From the NCBI RefSeq assembly GCF_050589825.1, contig NZ_JBNGOZ010000001.1, positions 406,209-470,208 on the forward strand: 64,000 nucleotides of DNA, written 5' to 3'. Within the stretch, counting starts at the first letter, position 1. Each line of letters begins with the position of its first letter. The stretch is from Carboxylicivirga longa. Its GTDB lineage: Bacteria; Bacteroidota; Bacteroidia; Bacteroidales; Marinilabiliaceae. This document shows positions 62,707 through 64,000 of this stretch, piece after piece. A program made the translations under genes and the position numbers. The notes beneath the pieces are model-generated. The model did not search any database and was not told where the DNA came from. It was given only the letters and a program-made list of their open reading frames with translations.

Positions 62707-63693
62707 ATGGCAAATTTAGAAACTAAATATCTGGGTCTTACGCTTAAGAACCCCATAATAGTCAGTAGCTGTGGCCTGACAAACAGTGTTGATAAGATTG
62801 GTGAGCTCGTGGATGCCGGTGCCGGTGCAGTCGTGCTTAAGTCGCTTTTTGAAGAGCAGATTAATCACGAGGTTAATAATATTATTTATAAGGGTTCGGG
62901 TTTTGATTATCCTGAAGCAGTAGATTATGTAAAAGGATATACCCGTGATAATTCTGTTGGAGAGTACTTAAAGCTAATCAAGCAGACCAAAGAAAAATAC
63001 GATATCCCTGTTATTGCCAGTATCAACTGCTACTCGTCGGACGAATGGGTTGATTTTGCGCAGCAGATAGAAGCCGCCGGGGCGGATGCTTTAGAGTTAA
63101 ATGTTTTTGTGCTAAACACCGATAAGAACAGTGAATCAGCTGCTTATGAGCAGCTTTACATTGATGTGATAAGCAATGTGAGCAAAGTTGTAAGTATTCC
63201 CGTGGCTGCCAAGTTAGGACTTTATTTCTCCAACGTGGTAAACGTGGTGAATCGTCTTTCTGTATCCGGTGCCAAAGGGGTGGTGTTGTTTAACCGCTTT
63301 TATGAGCCCGATATTGACATTAATAAGTTGTCCTTAACTGCGGCCGAGGTACTCAGTTCGCCGGCCGATATGCGCAGAACCTTGCGCTGGGTGGCCATCA
63401 CTTCTGATAAAGTGCATAATATCGACATCTCGGCTTCTACCGGGGTGCATGATGGCGAGGCCGTTATTAAGCAGCTGTTGGCGGGTGCTACCAGTGTGCA
63501 AACCTGTTCAGCCGTATATAAAAATGGTCCGGAAATCATCACGGCCATGCTGGCTACCCTTAAGAATTGGATGGATGAAAAAGGCTATACTCATATCGAT
63601 GAATTCAGGGGGCTGATGAATTACGGAAAGATAGAAAACCCTGCCGTATATGAAAGAGCGCAGTTTATGCGGTATTTCTCCTCTTACGAGTAG
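62707..63693 (+). CDS. Dihydroorotate dehydrogenase-like FMN protein
   Basis: 328 residues from MANLETKYLGLTLKNPIIVS. FMN-binding TIM barrel of the class 1 DHOD type: GELVDAGAGAVVLKSLFEEQ, VIASINCYSSDEWVDFAQQI, ALELNVFVLN, VAAKLGLYFSNVVNVVNRLS, and the phosphate site STGVHDGEAVIKQLLAGATSVQTCSAVY. Several positions differ from true PyrD (for instance LEEQI in the lid), and bacteria of this group usually have a separate pyrD, so its substrate is uncertain. Monocistronic. Confidence 0.85.
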   Translation: MANLETKYLGLTLKNPIIVSSCGLTNSVDKIGELVDAGAGAVVLKSLFEEQINHEVNNIIYKGSGFDYPEAVDYVKGYTRDNSVGEYLKLIKQTKEKYDIPVIASINCYSSDEWVDFAQQIEAAGADALELNVFVLNTDKNSESAAYEQLYIDVISNVSKVVSIPVAAKLGLYFSNVVNVVNRLSVSGAKGVVLFNRFYEPDIDINKLSLTAAEVLSSPADMRRTLRWVAITSDKVHNIDISASTGVHDGEAVIKQLLAGATSVQTCSAVYKNGPEIITAMLATLKNWMDEKGYTHIDEFRGLMNYGKIENPAVYERAQFMRYFSSYE

Positions 63694-63713
63694 AACTAAA
63701 TGAAACAAAAGAT

Positions 63714-63746
63714 AGGCCCTGCTGATTTTTCAGTGGGGCTTTTTTG
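63714..63746 (+). terminator. Terminator of the dihydroorotate dehydrogenase-like gene
   Basis: AGGCCCTGCTGA (63714-63725) pairs with TCAGTGGGGCTT (63730-63741) with three wobble pairs, then a T run. Confidence 0.9.
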
Positions 63747-64000
63747 ATTTATGCACCAGGGAGGTAGTTATAACAAATGATTGGCTAAGTTGAGTTACGG
63801 TTAGAAGCCAACTATTCATAACAAATTATAGTGCTGCTATATATTGTTTTCAGTGTCCCTAGCGGTAATCTGAATGTTGGTGTGTGTTTTTTAAAGTTGA
63901 AGTTCAAACCATTGGTTATCAACACTTATATACTCTATTTAAAAACAAGTTTTTAAGCCACTTTTTCCGTGGAGCCGTTAATATTTTTACCTCTTGGATC
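63747..64000. other. Right-edge region without recognised features
   Basis: About 250 AT-rich bases after the terminator. I see no credible open frame, RNA gene or repeat. Confidence 0.6.

Noticed and set aside
1..64000. CRISPR arrays, rRNA genes, insertion sequences
   Set aside because: None seen; the only repeats with structure are the integrase-side 16-bp motifs and terminator hairpins.

Overview
The window comes from a Bacteroidota genome, most likely class Bacteroidia and perhaps a Marinilabiliales-type marine or anaerobic bacterium; that rank is inferred. Support includes repeated promoters of the Bacteroidota type (TTG, about 19 bases, TAnnTTTG), the lack of Shine-Dalgarno sequences, a UpxY-type NusG paralogue, a SiaB/SiaC pair, menaquinone genes and a GT3-type glycogen synthase fused to a glucan phosphorylase.

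Positions 1 to about 15,850 are the right-hand part of an integrated mobile element, probably a prophage. In order it carries the C-terminal part of a strawberry-notch-type helicase polyvalent protein, an LPD1 metallopeptidase-like polyvalent protein, a lysine-rich protein joined to a RecA-like ATPase by an apparent programmed -1 frameshift, a lysis cassette (one-TM coiled-coil protein, holin-like protein, GH108 endolysin), an AT-rich cargo block (unknown protein, PD-(D/E)xK nuclease-like protein, secreted trypsin-like protease, secreted unknown), and a tyrosine recombinase next to tRNA-Ser(UGA). The left end of the element is outside the window. The clearest unusual signal is at 6149-6190: a G GGA AAG heptamer directly before a stop codon, a 5-base spacer, and a perfect 10-bp hairpin, with the -1 frame opening into the ATPase.

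From tRNA-Ser onward the window is chromosome. 16-23 kb holds an FKBP-type isomerase, an RsmI-like methyltransferase, a BASS-like transporter, a phosphate-type porin, a PiT transporter with a PhoU-like tail, and a LysE-type exporter. 23.4-27.0 kb is a menF-menD-menB operon. 27.3-36.2 kb is a glycogen operon (debranching enzyme, GT4, GH57, synthase-phosphorylase fusion), followed by divergent clpB. 39.6-43.2 kb has an unknown protein, a sugar-nucleotide epimerase, UpxY and a PDZ-aspartyl protease.

43.4-48.7 kb holds guaA, an S41 protease, and pnuC with an NadR-type kinase and cysE. 48.9-56.8 kb is rich in signalling and export genes: siaB-siaC, a large ABCG-like transporter, a DPP IV-type peptidase and an Hpt-STAS pair. 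57-63.7 kb is one-carbon, serine and PLP metabolism: gcvT, serC, serA, a DUF1015 gene, a YggS-type PLP protein and a dihydroorotate dehydrogenase-like gene. Most of these last genes have their own promoter or terminator.

Coordinates and motifs were read by eye; no database search was run.
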